A DNA stretch of 64,000 nucleotides from an uncultured Eggerthellaceae bacterium. GTDB taxonomy: Bacteria > Actinomycetota > Coriobacteriia > Coriobacteriales > Eggerthellaceae. Shown in pieces: positions 8,064-16,110 of the stretch (position 1 is the stretch's first letter; every line of letters begins with the position of its first letter). The stretch is taken from positions 62,001-126,000 of the forward strand of contig CANSWY010000002.1 of assembly GCA_947650915.1 (NCBI GenBank), in the 5' to 3' direction. The notes beneath the pieces are model-generated. The model was not told the origin of the DNA. It was given only the letters and a program-made list of their open reading frames with translations, and did no database searches. Position numbers and translations under genes: made by a program.

Positions 8064-8987
8064 CTAGATCTCCGTCAGCCAGTCAGCGTATTCGGCATCA
8101 TGGCCGTAAGCCACTTCGAAGAAGCGGTCTTGCAGGCGCTTCGTGATGTCACCGGGCTTGCCCACCACGCGGCCGTCAACGCTGCCGATGGGCGTGAGCT
8201 CCGCCGCGCTGCCGGTCATGAACACCTCGTCCGCCACGTACAGATCACTGCGAGTGAGGCTTTCTTCCATGCAGGGGATCTCAAGTTCGTCCGCCAGCAC
8301 CAGCACGCTGTCGCGCGTGATGCCTTCCAACACGCCGTCGGACAGCGGCGGCGTGGAGAGGATGCCGTCGCGCACCACGAAGAGGTTCTCACCCGTGCCT
8401 TCGCAGACCAGGCCCTCTTCGTTCAGCATGATGGCCTCAGCATAGCCATGCTCCTTCGCCTCCAGCTTCGCCATGAGCGAATTGAAGTAGGCGGCGGTGG
8501 CCTTCACCGCGGGCGGGATGGCGTTGATGGAACGCTGGCGCCAAGAGGAGATGCCCACGCTGACGCCGTTCTCCAGCGCCTCCGGCCCCAGGTAAGCATC
8601 CCACGGCCAGCAGGCGATGATGACGTCCGTGGGTGCGCCGGACGGATCAACGCCCATGACGCCGTAGCCGCGGTAGACCAGCGGGCGGATGTAACAGCTT
8701 GGCAGCTTGTTGGCGCGGATGACCTCCACCGTTGCTTCGCAGAGCTCATCCACCGTGTAAGGCATTTCGATGGCCGCGATCTTCGCGGAACGATGCAGGC
8801 GCTCCATGTGGTCGCGCAGGCGGAAGATGAAGCTCTTGTCAGAATCCGGATCCTTGTAGCAGCGGATTCCTTCGAACACGCCGGAGCCGTAATGCAGCGA
8901 ATGGGACAGCACGTGCGTGGTAGCCTCCGCCCAAGGAACCAGCTCCCCGTTCTTCCAGATGAAATCCACTTCGGTGATGTCTGCCAT
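8064..8987 (-). CDS. ilvE: Branched-chain amino acid aminotransferase
   Basis: IlvE is a fold-IV PLP enzyme that transaminates the keto acids of leucine, isoleucine and valine with glutamate. The 307-residue length is typical. The PLP lysine lies near residue 160 in AVKATAAYFNSL, followed by EAIMLNEEGLVCEGTGENLF, the conserved class IV signature. HSLHYGSGVFEGIRCY near the N-terminus forms part of the substrate pocket. GGGAGG precedes the ATG. It lies 159 bases upstream of cimA on the same strand, so the two may be co-transcribed through repeat B. Confidence 0.94.
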   Translation of the reverse strand: MADITEVDFIWKNGELVPWAEATTHVLSHSLHYGSGVFEGIRCYKDPDSDKSFIFRLRDHMERLHRSAKIAAIEMPYTVDELCEATVEVIRANKLPSCYIRPLVYRGYGVMGVDPSGAPTDVIIACWPWDAYLGPEALENGVSVGISSWRQRSINAIPPAVKATAAYFNSLMAKLEAKEHGYAEAIMLNEEGLVCEGTGENLFVVRDGILSTPPLSDGVLEGITRDSVLVLADELEIPCMEESLTRSDLYVADEVFMTGSAAELTPIGSVDGRVVGKPGDITKRLQDRFFEVAYGHDAEYADWLTEI

Positions 8988-9081
8988 GTGAGCCTCCCGC
9001 GCGTTGATGAGTGTGTTGAACTGGACGGTATTCTACTCCAACGCGCTGGAGTGGACGAGGCCGGACGGGCAAAGGCCCAAG

Positions 9082-9150
9082 ACAAAGGCTGGAGCCTTCG
9101 CTACGGATCTTCTAGATTGGGAGGTCACACTCCTCCGTCCCTTTGTGGCC
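9082..9150. repeat. Family C and C-prime repeat fragment
   Basis: The phrase ACAAAGGCTGGAGCCTTCGC (family C arm) is followed by GGTCACACTCCTCCGTCCC (family C-prime, decayed at its end). With A3 and the next family C copy it fills the 341-base gap between ilvE and the NimA-like gene; no gene is visible there. Confidence 0.7.
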
Positions 9151-9160
9151 CCCGCGGGAA

Positions 9161-9258
9161 GATGTGCAAAAGGGACGTTCCAAATTGCACATAGGAATAG
9201 ATGATACGCACTGAAAGATTGCTCCTATGTGCGATTTGGGACGCCCCTTTTGCACATC
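9161..9258 (+). repeat. Family A element A3 (core only)
   Basis: A single 98-base hairpin with loop GCACTGAAAG. The arms match apart from the conserved U:G and one A:C position (GACGTT against ACGCCC). It lies between two minus-strand genes, sandwiched by family C copies. Confidence 0.9.
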
Positions 9259-9313
9259 CGTAGCGCAGGCTTCAGCCTGCGACAAACAAAGGCTGGAGCC
9301 TTCGCTGCGGGCC
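9259..9313. repeat. Family C repeat (C2)
   Basis: CGTAGCGCAGGCTTCAGCCT starts a small palindrome (GCAGGCTTCAGCCTGC). It is followed by ACAAAGGCTGGAGCC and a G/C-rich tail. Related copies lie at 9082, 15961 and 35079. It directly follows A3. Confidence 0.75.
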
Positions 9314-9328
9314 TTCTGGGTTGGGGCG

Positions 9329-9823
9329 TTACTTCGCCAGGCGGCGGCCGGCTTTGCCGCGAATCTCATCGAATTCTACGCACCAGGCGGCCGTGACGTC
9401 TATCTCACGCCCGATGGCCGGGCCGATTTCATCCTTCAGTTCCGGCAGATACTTCATGCAGAGCTCCACCAGCACGCGCCGGACCAGCGCCGAATCATCC
9501 ACTTTGGAGATGCGCCCGGACGCCACCACAGAAGCGAACCGCGTGGTGAAGAACGTGTCCTCGAAGCACGGCTCCACTTCCGTGGCCACGGCCACGCTCA
9601 CGCGCGGGTCATGCAGGAAATCGTCAATCTTATGGCCGGGGCGTTCGCCGGTATGCAGGTACAGTTTTTCATCGATGATGACGTAGGACACCGGCACGCC
9701 ATAAGGCGTGCCGTCCGGATCCACCGTTGAGATGACGGCGTATTCGCCCGCATCCAGGATCTCCCATGCTTCCGCTTCCGTGAGCTCCCGATCCGCCATC
9801 TGCATCTCGTAACGCTTCGTCAT
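9329..9823 (-). CDS. NimA-like pyridoxamine 5'-phosphate oxidase family flavoprotein
   Basis: This 164-residue split-barrel flavoprotein resembles the NimA/5-nitroimidazole-resistance branch of the PNPOx-like fold. These cytoplasmic proteins bind FMN or F420. Landmarks are AWEILDAGEYAVISTVDPDG, YGVPVSYVIIDEKLYLHTG and GHKIDDFLHDPRVSVAVA. GGAGGG precedes the ATG. The start overlaps nothing, but a divergent MFS gene begins 65 bases away, so promoters must share that gap. Substrate is unknown; actual nitroimidazole reduction cannot be inferred from family membership alone. Confidence 0.85.
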   Translation of the reverse strand: MTKRYEMQMADRELTEAEAWEILDAGEYAVISTVDPDGTPYGVPVSYVIIDEKLYLHTGERPGHKIDDFLHDPRVSVAVATEVEPCFEDTFFTTRFASVVASGRISKVDDSALVRRVLVELCMKYLPELKDEIGPAIGREIDVTAAWCVEFDEIRGKAGRRLAK

Positions 9824-9887
9824 GATGCCCTCCGTTCACCGTTGCGCCTGCGCCGTTTCGCACCAGAATAGAGCACAATCACAGGCT

Positions 9888-11102
9888 ATGGAACCCGAAA
9901 CCGAACTCACCCATACGAAGCCGCAAAAGCCTCAGAAGCCGCGCATCTTCACGCGCGATCTCTGCCTGCTGTTCGCGGCGAACCTGATCGTGACGTCCAT
10001 CTACTTCCTGTTGATCACCACCATGGCCTACTACGCAGTGCAGGCGTTCGGCGTGGGCGACGCCACGGCAGGATTGACCGCTTCCATTTTCCTGGTGGGC
10101 GGCGTGATCGGGCGCATCGCCAGCGCGCGGTTCTGCACGCGCGTGGGCAACAAGCACCTGACCGTCGTCAGCTTGGTGGTGCAGCTAGTGGCCTGCTTGT
10201 TGTACTTCGTTGATCTGGGAATCGGCTTTCTGATCGCCGTGCGGCTGGTGCATGGCTTTTCCTTCGGCATCGCGAACACGCTGGTGCCGGCCATGGCCGT
10301 GGACACCTTCCCACCTGACCGCGTGGGCGAGGGCACGGGGTATTTCATGCTGTCCAATTCGCTGGGCGTGGGCGTAGGGCCGCTCATGTCCGTGCTGGTG
10401 GCGGTAGGGATCGACTACCACGTGCTGTTCGCCCTTTCCACGGGACTGGCGGTGGCGTGCCTGGGCTGCACGCTGCTGGTGAAGGTGCCGGAAAAGAGCG
10501 CTGATGCCCAGGGCGCGGCCTGTCCGCCGAAAGCGCGCGGCATCTGGTCCGTCATCGACGCCTCCACCGTGAGGCTCTCCGTGTTCATGTTCCTGGTGGC
10601 GTTCAGCTATTCGTCCTTGAATTCGTTCCTCAACAGCTATGCGAGCCAGCTGGATATGGCTGTCTTCGGACCGTTCGTGTTCCTGGTGTATTCCGCAACG
10701 CTGCTGGTGTCGCGCCCCGTGACCGGCAAGCTGATGGACCGTTTCGGGGAGAACGCCGTGCTGTATCCGTCCATCTTCTCCATGGCCGTAGGGCTGGCGA
10801 TGGCCGCCTGCGTGCAGAATCCGGCAATGCTGCTGCTCTGCGGCGTGTTCATGGCCACCGGATTCGGCACCTGCATGTCAACGGGGCAGGCAGCAGCCCT
10901 CAAGCAGACGAAGGGTTCGACGGCGTTGGCGGTCTCCACATTCTTCCTGCTGTGCGACGGCGGTTGCGGCCTGGGGCCGTTCTTCCTGGGATTCATCGTG
11001 GCGGCCGCCGGGTACCGCGTGATGTTCTGGCAGTGCGCCCTGGTGGCGCTGTTGGCGCTGGTGTATTACCACTTCGCCCACGGCCGGACCGCCTCACGCT
11101 GA
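9888..11102 (+). CDS. Major facilitator superfamily transporter
   Basis: This 404-residue inner-membrane transporter has about 12 hydrophobic segments and a conserved MFS loop after the second one (GRIASARFCTRVGNKHL). The N-terminal cytoplasmic tail is rich in Lys, Pro and Gln (TKPQKPQKPR). I chose the ATG at 9888 (MEPETELTH); the frame opens at 9822, but that part overlaps the divergent gene's start. The binding site is weak (CAGG). The substrate cannot be assigned. The stop codon runs straight into repeat A4. Confidence 0.85.
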   Translation: MEPETELTHTKPQKPQKPRIFTRDLCLLFAANLIVTSIYFLLITTMAYYAVQAFGVGDATAGLTASIFLVGGVIGRIASARFCTRVGNKHLTVVSLVVQLVACLLYFVDLGIGFLIAVRLVHGFSFGIANTLVPAMAVDTFPPDRVGEGTGYFMLSNSLGVGVGPLMSVLVAVGIDYHVLFALSTGLAVACLGCTLLVKVPEKSADAQGAACPPKARGIWSVIDASTVRLSVFMFLVAFSYSSLNSFLNSYASQLDMAVFGPFVFLVYSATLLVSRPVTGKLMDRFGENAVLYPSIFSMAVGLAMAACVQNPAMLLLCGVFMATGFGTCMSTGQAAALKQTKGSTALAVSTFFLLCDGGCGLGPFFLGFIVAAAGYRVMFWQCALVALLALVYYHFAHGRTASR

Positions 11103-11268
11103 ATGCGCAAAAGGATCAGCCTTCCGGATGTGCAAAAGGGACGTTCCAAATTGCACATAGCAGAAGTTCATGCGCACGGGGAGACTGATCCTATGTGCAA
11201 TTTGGGACGTCCCTTTTGCACATCAGGCAACCTCGCAGGTGCAATTTGGGACGTCCCTTTTGCCCATG
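11100..11268 (+). repeat. Family A element A4 (four arms, first decayed)
   Basis: A truncated first arm overlaps the MFS stop codon. The core is 11127-11224. After the spacer GGCAACCTCGCAGG a fourth arm ends near 11268. It separates convergent MFS and glnN genes, 16 bases before the glnN stop. Confidence 0.9.
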
Positions 11269-11284
11269 GAGCTTTGGTGCGCTG

Positions 11285-13375
11285 TCAGGCGTAGAAGAGA
11301 ATCTCGTTGTAGGTGGGCACGGGCCAGTGTTCGCGTTCCACGATGAGCTCCATCTCATCCACCGCGTCACGCAAGGCGCCCATCAGCGGAACCAGCTGGT
11401 GCGCATTCATGTTCGCCCGCTCTTGCTGGTCCTCTATCTCAAGGGATGCGTGGTGCAGCTCATGCAGCTTGCCCAGGTGGCGGTTGATATCCGCCGCGCC
11501 CTCCAGCAGCGCCTCCAACTTGCTCTCTTGGTTCGTCAGATCAGCGTTCGGCATGATCGCCCGGACCTCAGCGATGTGCCGCGCGATCTCTGCCGCGAAA
11601 TCGTTGATGGCCGGCAGGTAATCCCGCCGCACCAGACGCTTCATGGTGCGGATCTCTATGTTCATGGTCTTGTTGTACTTCTCCAGCTTGACCTCATAGC
11701 GACTGCGCACTTCAGCTTCATCCAGCACGTGGAACTCCGCGAACAGATCCAACGCCTTCTGGCTGACCAGGCATGGCAGCGCGTCCGCCGTGGTCTTGTG
11801 GTTCGCCAGCCCGCGGCGCGCGGCCTCTTCGGGCCACTCCTCTGAGTAGCCATCCCCGTTGAAGATGATGCGCTGGTGGTCCCGTAGCGTGCGACGGACA
11901 TAGCTCAGCGCAGCAGTGCGAAACTCTTCGGCAGGCACGGCCTCCATCTGGTCCGCGAATTCCTTCAGGGATTTCGCCATGGCCGTGTTCAGCACCATGT
12001 TCGCATCAGACAGGTTCTGTTCAGACCCCGGCATGCGGAACTCAAACTTGTTGCCCGTGAACGCGAAGGGACTGGTGCGGTTTCGATCTGAATTGTCCTT
12101 CAGGAAGTTCGGCAGCTCCGCCACGCCCAGATCCATCTCCACCCGGTCATGGGACTTGTAGTCACGCCCTTCGATGAGCGCATCCACCACGCGGCCCAGT
12201 TCGTCCCCCAAGAACATGGAGACGATGGCCGGCGGCGCCTCGTTCGCGCCCAGGCGGTGATCGTTCCCGGCTGACGCCGCGGACATGCGCAGCAGCTCTT
12301 GGTAATCATCCACCGCCTGGATGACGCCGGCCAAGAACACCAGGAAACGCAGGTTCGACATGGGGTTCTCACCCGGCTCCAGCAGGTTCTTGTCATCGGC
12401 CGCGATGGACCAATTGTTGTGCTTGCCGGAGCCGTTGATGTGCTCGAAAGGCTTTTCATGCTCCAGACAGACCAGGCCGTAATGGCTGGCCAGCAGGCGC
12501 ATCTCCTCCATGGTGAGCAGGTTCTGGTCCACCGCGCGGTTCGCGTTGGCGAACAGCGGTGCCAGCTCGTGCTGGCAGGGCGCCACTTCATTGTGCTTCG
12601 TCTTCGCGGGCACGCCCAGCTTCCAAAGCTCTTCGTCCAGCTCCTTCATGAAGTTGTTCACGGTGGGGCGGATAGCGCCGAAGTAGTGGTCTTCCAATTC
12701 CTGGCCCTTGCAGGGCGAATAACCGAAGAGCGTGCGCCCGGTGAGCACCAGATCAAGGCGCTTCTCGTAATCCTTCTCAGAGATCAGGAAGTACTCCTGC
12801 TCAGCGCCCAGCGTGGTGACCACGCGCTGATGCGGTTCGCCGAAGAGCGCCAGCACGCGGTTCGCCTGGTCGTCCACCGCACGCATGGAGCGCAGCAGCG
12901 GCGTCTTCTTGTCCAGCGCTTCGCCGTTGTAGGAGCAGAACGCCGTGGGGATGCAGAGCACCTCGTCCTTGATGAACGCGAAGGACGTGGGGTCCCACGC
13001 CGTGTAGCCGCGCGCTTCGAAGGTGGCGCGCAGGCCGCCGGAAGGGAAGCTGGATGCGTCCGGCTCGCCCTGGATGAGCTCCTTGCCGGAGAAGGACATG
13101 ATGGCGTGGCCGTCACTGATGGGGTCGATGAAGCTGTCGTGCTTTTCGGACGTGATGCCGGAGAGCGGCTGGAACCAGTGGGTGTAGTGCGTGGCGCCCT
13201 GCTCTATGGCCCATTCCTTCATGGCGTGCGCCACCACGTTCGCCACCTCGATGTCGAGCGGCTCACCGTCTTTGATGGTGCGCATCAACTGCTTGTAGGT
13301 GGCCGATGGAAGGCGCTCCTGCATGGTGTGCTCATCGAACACCATCTGACCGTAGATGTCTTGAACCTTCGCCAT
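11285..13375 (-). CDS. glnN: Glutamine synthetase type III
   Basis: GSIII makes glutamine from glutamate, ammonia and ATP. The 696-residue length separates it from GSI/GSII (about 450 or 350). Motifs include GSGKHNNWSIA, GAEQEYFLI and the long N-terminal region PLSGITSEKHDSFIDP. The start at 13375 follows GAGGAG; the longer frame adds 20 residues without support. The gene lies just downstream of purF on the same strand, 126 bases apart, and glutamine is the usual PurF nitrogen donor. That link is only contextual. Confidence 0.95.
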   Translation of the reverse strand: MAKVQDIYGQMVFDEHTMQERLPSATYKQLMRTIKDGEPLDIEVANVVAHAMKEWAIEQGATHYTHWFQPLSGITSEKHDSFIDPISDGHAIMSFSGKELIQGEPDASSFPSGGLRATFEARGYTAWDPTSFAFIKDEVLCIPTAFCSYNGEALDKKTPLLRSMRAVDDQANRVLALFGEPHQRVVTTLGAEQEYFLISEKDYEKRLDLVLTGRTLFGYSPCKGQELEDHYFGAIRPTVNNFMKELDEELWKLGVPAKTKHNEVAPCQHELAPLFANANRAVDQNLLTMEEMRLLASHYGLVCLEHEKPFEHINGSGKHNNWSIAADDKNLLEPGENPMSNLRFLVFLAGVIQAVDDYQELLRMSAASAGNDHRLGANEAPPAIVSMFLGDELGRVVDALIEGRDYKSHDRVEMDLGVAELPNFLKDNSDRNRTSPFAFTGNKFEFRMPGSEQNLSDANMVLNTAMAKSLKEFADQMEAVPAEEFRTAALSYVRRTLRDHQRIIFNGDGYSEEWPEEAARRGLANHKTTADALPCLVSQKALDLFAEFHVLDEAEVRSRYEVKLEKYNKTMNIEIRTMKRLVRRDYLPAINDFAAEIARHIAEVRAIMPNADLTNQESKLEALLEGAADINRHLGKLHELHHASLEIEDQQERANMNAHQLVPLMGALRDAVDEMELIVEREHWPVPTYNEILFYA

Positions 13376-13501
13376 GTGCCGCTCCTCATTCATTGGGCGC
13401 GCCCGCGTGAGGGGCTGCGCTGTCCGGTTCGTCACATTCTACGGTAGGCCCGCCATGTTTCAAGGAGTTTACCGGCGTGGAACGCCATTATTTCACAGCG
13501 G

Positions 13502-14926
13502 CTATTCGCGCCCCGTCCAGCAGTAAGTGCAGACCTGTTCCGGGTCTATGCCGATGGCTTCCAGCATGCCGGGCAGGGATTGGAAGCCCAGAGAATCGAA
13601 GCCCAGCTGTTCGCAGATGGTGGAGAGCAAGCATTTGCCGCGTTCGGTGGAGCTGTCCGCGTATTCCGCCAGATGCTGCACGCCGTCTTCGCCCTCCAGC
13701 TCATGGATGACGCGGCGCGCGATGAGGTCCATCTCGGACTTGCTGGAGGAGAAGCTCAGGAACTTGCAGGAGTACATGATGGGCGGGCAGGCGCTGCGGA
13801 TGTGCACTTCCTTCGCACCGTTGTCGTACAGGAAATCCACCGTTTCGCGCAGCTGGGTGCCGCGGACGATGGAATCGTCCACGAACAGGAGCTTCTTGTC
13901 CCGGATGAGCTCCGGGATGTGGATCTGCTTCATCTTCGCCACACGGTTGCGGACCTCTTGGTTGGTGGGCATGAACGAACGCGCCCAGGTGGGCGTGTAC
14001 TTGATGAACGGCCGCGCGAACGTCTGGCCGCTCCTCGTGGAGTATCCGATGGCGTGCGGCACGCCGGAATCCGGCACGCCGGCCACGTAATCCACCTGCG
14101 GCACCGCGCCGGCCAGTGCCTCGTCGCGCGCCATGACGGCACCGTTCGCATAGCGCATGCACTCCACGTTGACGCCTTCGTAATTGGAGTTGGGATAACC
14201 GTAATACACCCAGAGGAACGCGCAGATCTGCATGCGATTCCCAGCAGGCGCCAGCGTTTCGAAACCGCCAGCGTTGACGCGCACGATCTCACCGGGGCCC
14301 AGTTCGTAAGCGTCTTCGAAGCCCAGCTTGTGGTAGGCGAACGATTCGAAGGAGATGCAGTAGCCGCCCTCTTTCTGGCCGATGAGCACGGGCAGGCGCC
14401 CCACGGCATCGCGCGCGGCGATGATCTGGCCGTCGCGCGTCATGATGAGCAGCGTGAGGGAGCCTTCGATCTTCTCCTGCGCATGCTTGATGCCGGACAC
14501 GAAATCTGATTTCTGATTGATGAGCGCAGCCACCAGTTCCGTGGTGTTCACCTTGCCGGAGCTCATGGCCATGAACTGGTTCTCACCGCTGGCGAAGAAT
14601 TCGTCCACCAGCAGTTCAGCGTTGTTGATGATGCCCACCGTGGTGATGGCGAACGTGCCCAAGTGCGACCGCACCAAAAGCGGTTGCGGATCCGTGTCAG
14701 AAATGCAGCCGATGCCCGCGCAGCCATGGTATTTAGGCAGGTCATCTTCGAAGCGCGAACGGAACGGCGTGTTCTCAATGGAATGGATGTCCCGCTGGAA
14801 ATTGCCTTCCGCATCCACGAATACCATGCCGCCGCGGCGTGTGCCCAGATGCGAGTGGTAGTCAACGCCGAAAAAGACGTCCAGCACCACATCCTCATAC
14901 GAAACCGCCCCAAAGAACCCGCCCAT
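13502..14926 (-). CDS. purF: Amidophosphoribosyltransferase-like protein lacking the N-terminal Cys
   Basis: The 474-residue protein is clearly of the PurF family: an N-terminal Ntn glutaminase-like domain (HSHLGTRRGGMVFVDAEG, RSHLGTFAITTVGIINNAELL) and a C-terminal phosphoribosyltransferase domain with the PRPP loop LLFVDDSIVRGTQL near residue 345. Classical PurF starts Met-Cys-Gly, the Cys being the glutaminase nucleophile. Here the protein starts MGGFFGAVS, and GGGAGG four bases before the ATG makes that start convincing. A shorter Cys-led start is not available. Either ammonia replaces glutamine or the role has changed. Cys-less MGGFFG homologues exist in other gut anaerobes, as far as I recall. 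Confidence 0.85.
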   Translation of the reverse strand: MGGFFGAVSYEDVVLDVFFGVDYHSHLGTRRGGMVFVDAEGNFQRDIHSIENTPFRSRFEDDLPKYHGCAGIGCISDTDPQPLLVRSHLGTFAITTVGIINNAELLVDEFFASGENQFMAMSSGKVNTTELVAALINQKSDFVSGIKHAQEKIEGSLTLLIMTRDGQIIAARDAVGRLPVLIGQKEGGYCISFESFAYHKLGFEDAYELGPGEIVRVNAGGFETLAPAGNRMQICAFLWVYYGYPNSNYEGVNVECMRYANGAVMARDEALAGAVPQVDYVAGVPDSGVPHAIGYSTRSGQTFARPFIKYTPTWARSFMPTNQEVRNRVAKMKQIHIPELIRDKKLLFVDDSIVRGTQLRETVDFLYDNGAKEVHIRSACPPIMYSCKFLSFSSSKSEMDLIARRVIHELEGEDGVQHLAEYADSSTERGKCLLSTICEQLGFDSLGFQSLPGMLEAIGIDPEQVCTYCWTGRE

Positions 14927-15001
14927 GGTTCCTCCCTTGGCCCATCAGTTAAGAGCGAATGTTGCCGTTGCAGTATAGCGCGCAGCCTTGCGGGCAGCGC
15001 A

Positions 15002-15874
15002 TCAAGATGGGATGCGCAGCTGCCAAAAGGCCACAGCGCTGGCGGCGGCCACGTTCAGGCTGTCCACGCCGTGGTGCATGGGGATCCGCACCACGTGGTC
15101 AGCCGCACTGATGGTGGCCGGAGAGAGTCCTTCGCCTTCGGTGCCCAGCACCAGCGCCAGCTTGGGTTCCGCCGCCAGCGCCGGGTCATCCAACGGAACG
15201 GAGTCATCCGAAAGGGCCAAGGCGGCCACCTTGAACCCGGCTTCGTGCAGCTGCGGGATGCCCGTGGCTGACCAGCCGCCCAAATGACGGACGTTGCCGT
15301 GGGCGCCTTGCGCTGCGGGCGCATCCTCTCCGATGCGCGTCCAAGGCACCTGCAACACGCCGCCCATGGACACGCGCAGAGCACGGCGGTACAGAGGGTC
15401 GTAACAACCGGGCGTGACCAACACGCCGTCCATGCCCAGCGCGGCAGCAGAACGGAAGATGGCGCCCACGTTCGTGTGGTTCGTGATGTCTTCCAGCACG
15501 GCCACGCGGCGGGCATTCGCCAGCAGCTCTTCAAGCGGCGGCTGCCCGGGACGGCGGAACGCCGCCAGAGCACCGCGCGTGAGCGGAAACCCGGCCAGCT
15601 TTTCCAGTTCGGCACCCGGCAGCACGAACATGGGCGCTTCGGGAGCAGCGGCATGGAAGCGCGCAGTGAGCGGCTCCGAGGTGGGCAGCAGACGTTCGGT
15701 GGCAAGGAGGGACACGGGTTCCGCGCCCGCATCCAGCGCGCGTTCGATCACCTTCGGGGATTCCGCGATGAAGATGCCCAGCTCCGGTTCCAGACGGTTC
15801 CGCAGCTGCACGTCCGTCAGCCGCGCGTACGCATCCAGCCGCGGATCTTTCAAGGTATTGAGCCTGACGAACAC
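15002..15874 (-). CDS. SpoU/TrmH family RNA 2'-O-methyltransferase
   Basis: This 290-residue SPOUT methyltransferase uses S-adenosylmethionine to methylate ribose in rRNA or tRNA. The three family motifs are in order: NHTNVGAIFRSAAALG (about residue 130), LVLGTEGEGLS (about 240) and IPMHHGVDSLNVAAASAVAF at the C-terminus. An N-terminal substrate-binding region carries GIFIAESPKVIERAL. The start is GTG, with AAAGGAGG six bases upstream. Target nucleotide is unknown. It lies 75 bases upstream of purF on the same strand. Confidence 0.9.
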   Translation of the reverse strand: MFVRLNTLKDPRLDAYARLTDVQLRNRLEPELGIFIAESPKVIERALDAGAEPVSLLATERLLPTSEPLTARFHAAAPEAPMFVLPGAELEKLAGFPLTRGALAAFRRPGQPPLEELLANARRVAVLEDITNHTNVGAIFRSAAALGMDGVLVTPGCYDPLYRRALRVSMGGVLQVPWTRIGEDAPAAQGAHGNVRHLGGWSATGIPQLHEAGFKVAALALSDDSVPLDDPALAAEPKLALVLGTEGEGLSPATISAADHVVRIPMHHGVDSLNVAAASAVAFWQLRIPS

Positions 15875-15913
15875 GCACGCCTCCTTTCTCCCTGCGCCAT
15901 GATACGCCGTCCA

Positions 15914-15956
15914 AGGTCACGAATCCTCCGTCCCTTTGTGACCCTCCTTTGTGACC
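15914..15956 (+). repeat. Family C-prime, left direct repeat of the ATPase cassette
   Basis: AGGTCACGAATCCTCCGTCC begins a 43-base sequence that recurs at 17420-17462 with a single mismatch. It holds an inner TTTGTGACC duplication. The two copies bracket the AAA+ ATPase gene. Less exact copies lie at 9121 and 26093. Confidence 0.85.
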
Positions 15957-15960
15957 CTCC

Positions 15961-16005
15961 AGCCTGCGACGGACAAAGGCTGAAGCCTTTGCTGCGGGGG
16001 CAGGC
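15961..16005. repeat. Family C repeat (C3)
   Basis: AGCCTGCGACGGACAAAGGC followed by TGAAGCCTTTGCTGCGGGG: one family C unit inside the left flank of the ATPase cassette. Confidence 0.7.
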
Positions 16006-16050
16006 GGACAACGCAGGGAACGGCACCCTGCGCGGCTTGCGCAATAGCTT

Positions 16051-16103
16051 CAATCATATTTGAAAGTGTGATATTGTTTTGGCAATACTTTCAAATATGA
16101 TTG
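16051..16103 (+). promoter_or_regulatory. 17-bp inverted repeat, likely operator/promoter of the ATPase
   Basis: CAATCATATTTGAAAGT at 16051-16067 is repeated exactly inverted at 16087-16103. The 19-base centre is A/T rich. A possible -35 (TTGAAA, 16060-16065) lies in the left arm and a -10-like CAATAC begins in the right arm region. The right arm ends 7 bases before the ATG at 16111. A hairpin or protein binding here would cover both promoter and start. The regulator is unknown; autoregulation is a guess. Confidence 0.6.
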
Positions 16104-16110
16104 GAACATC

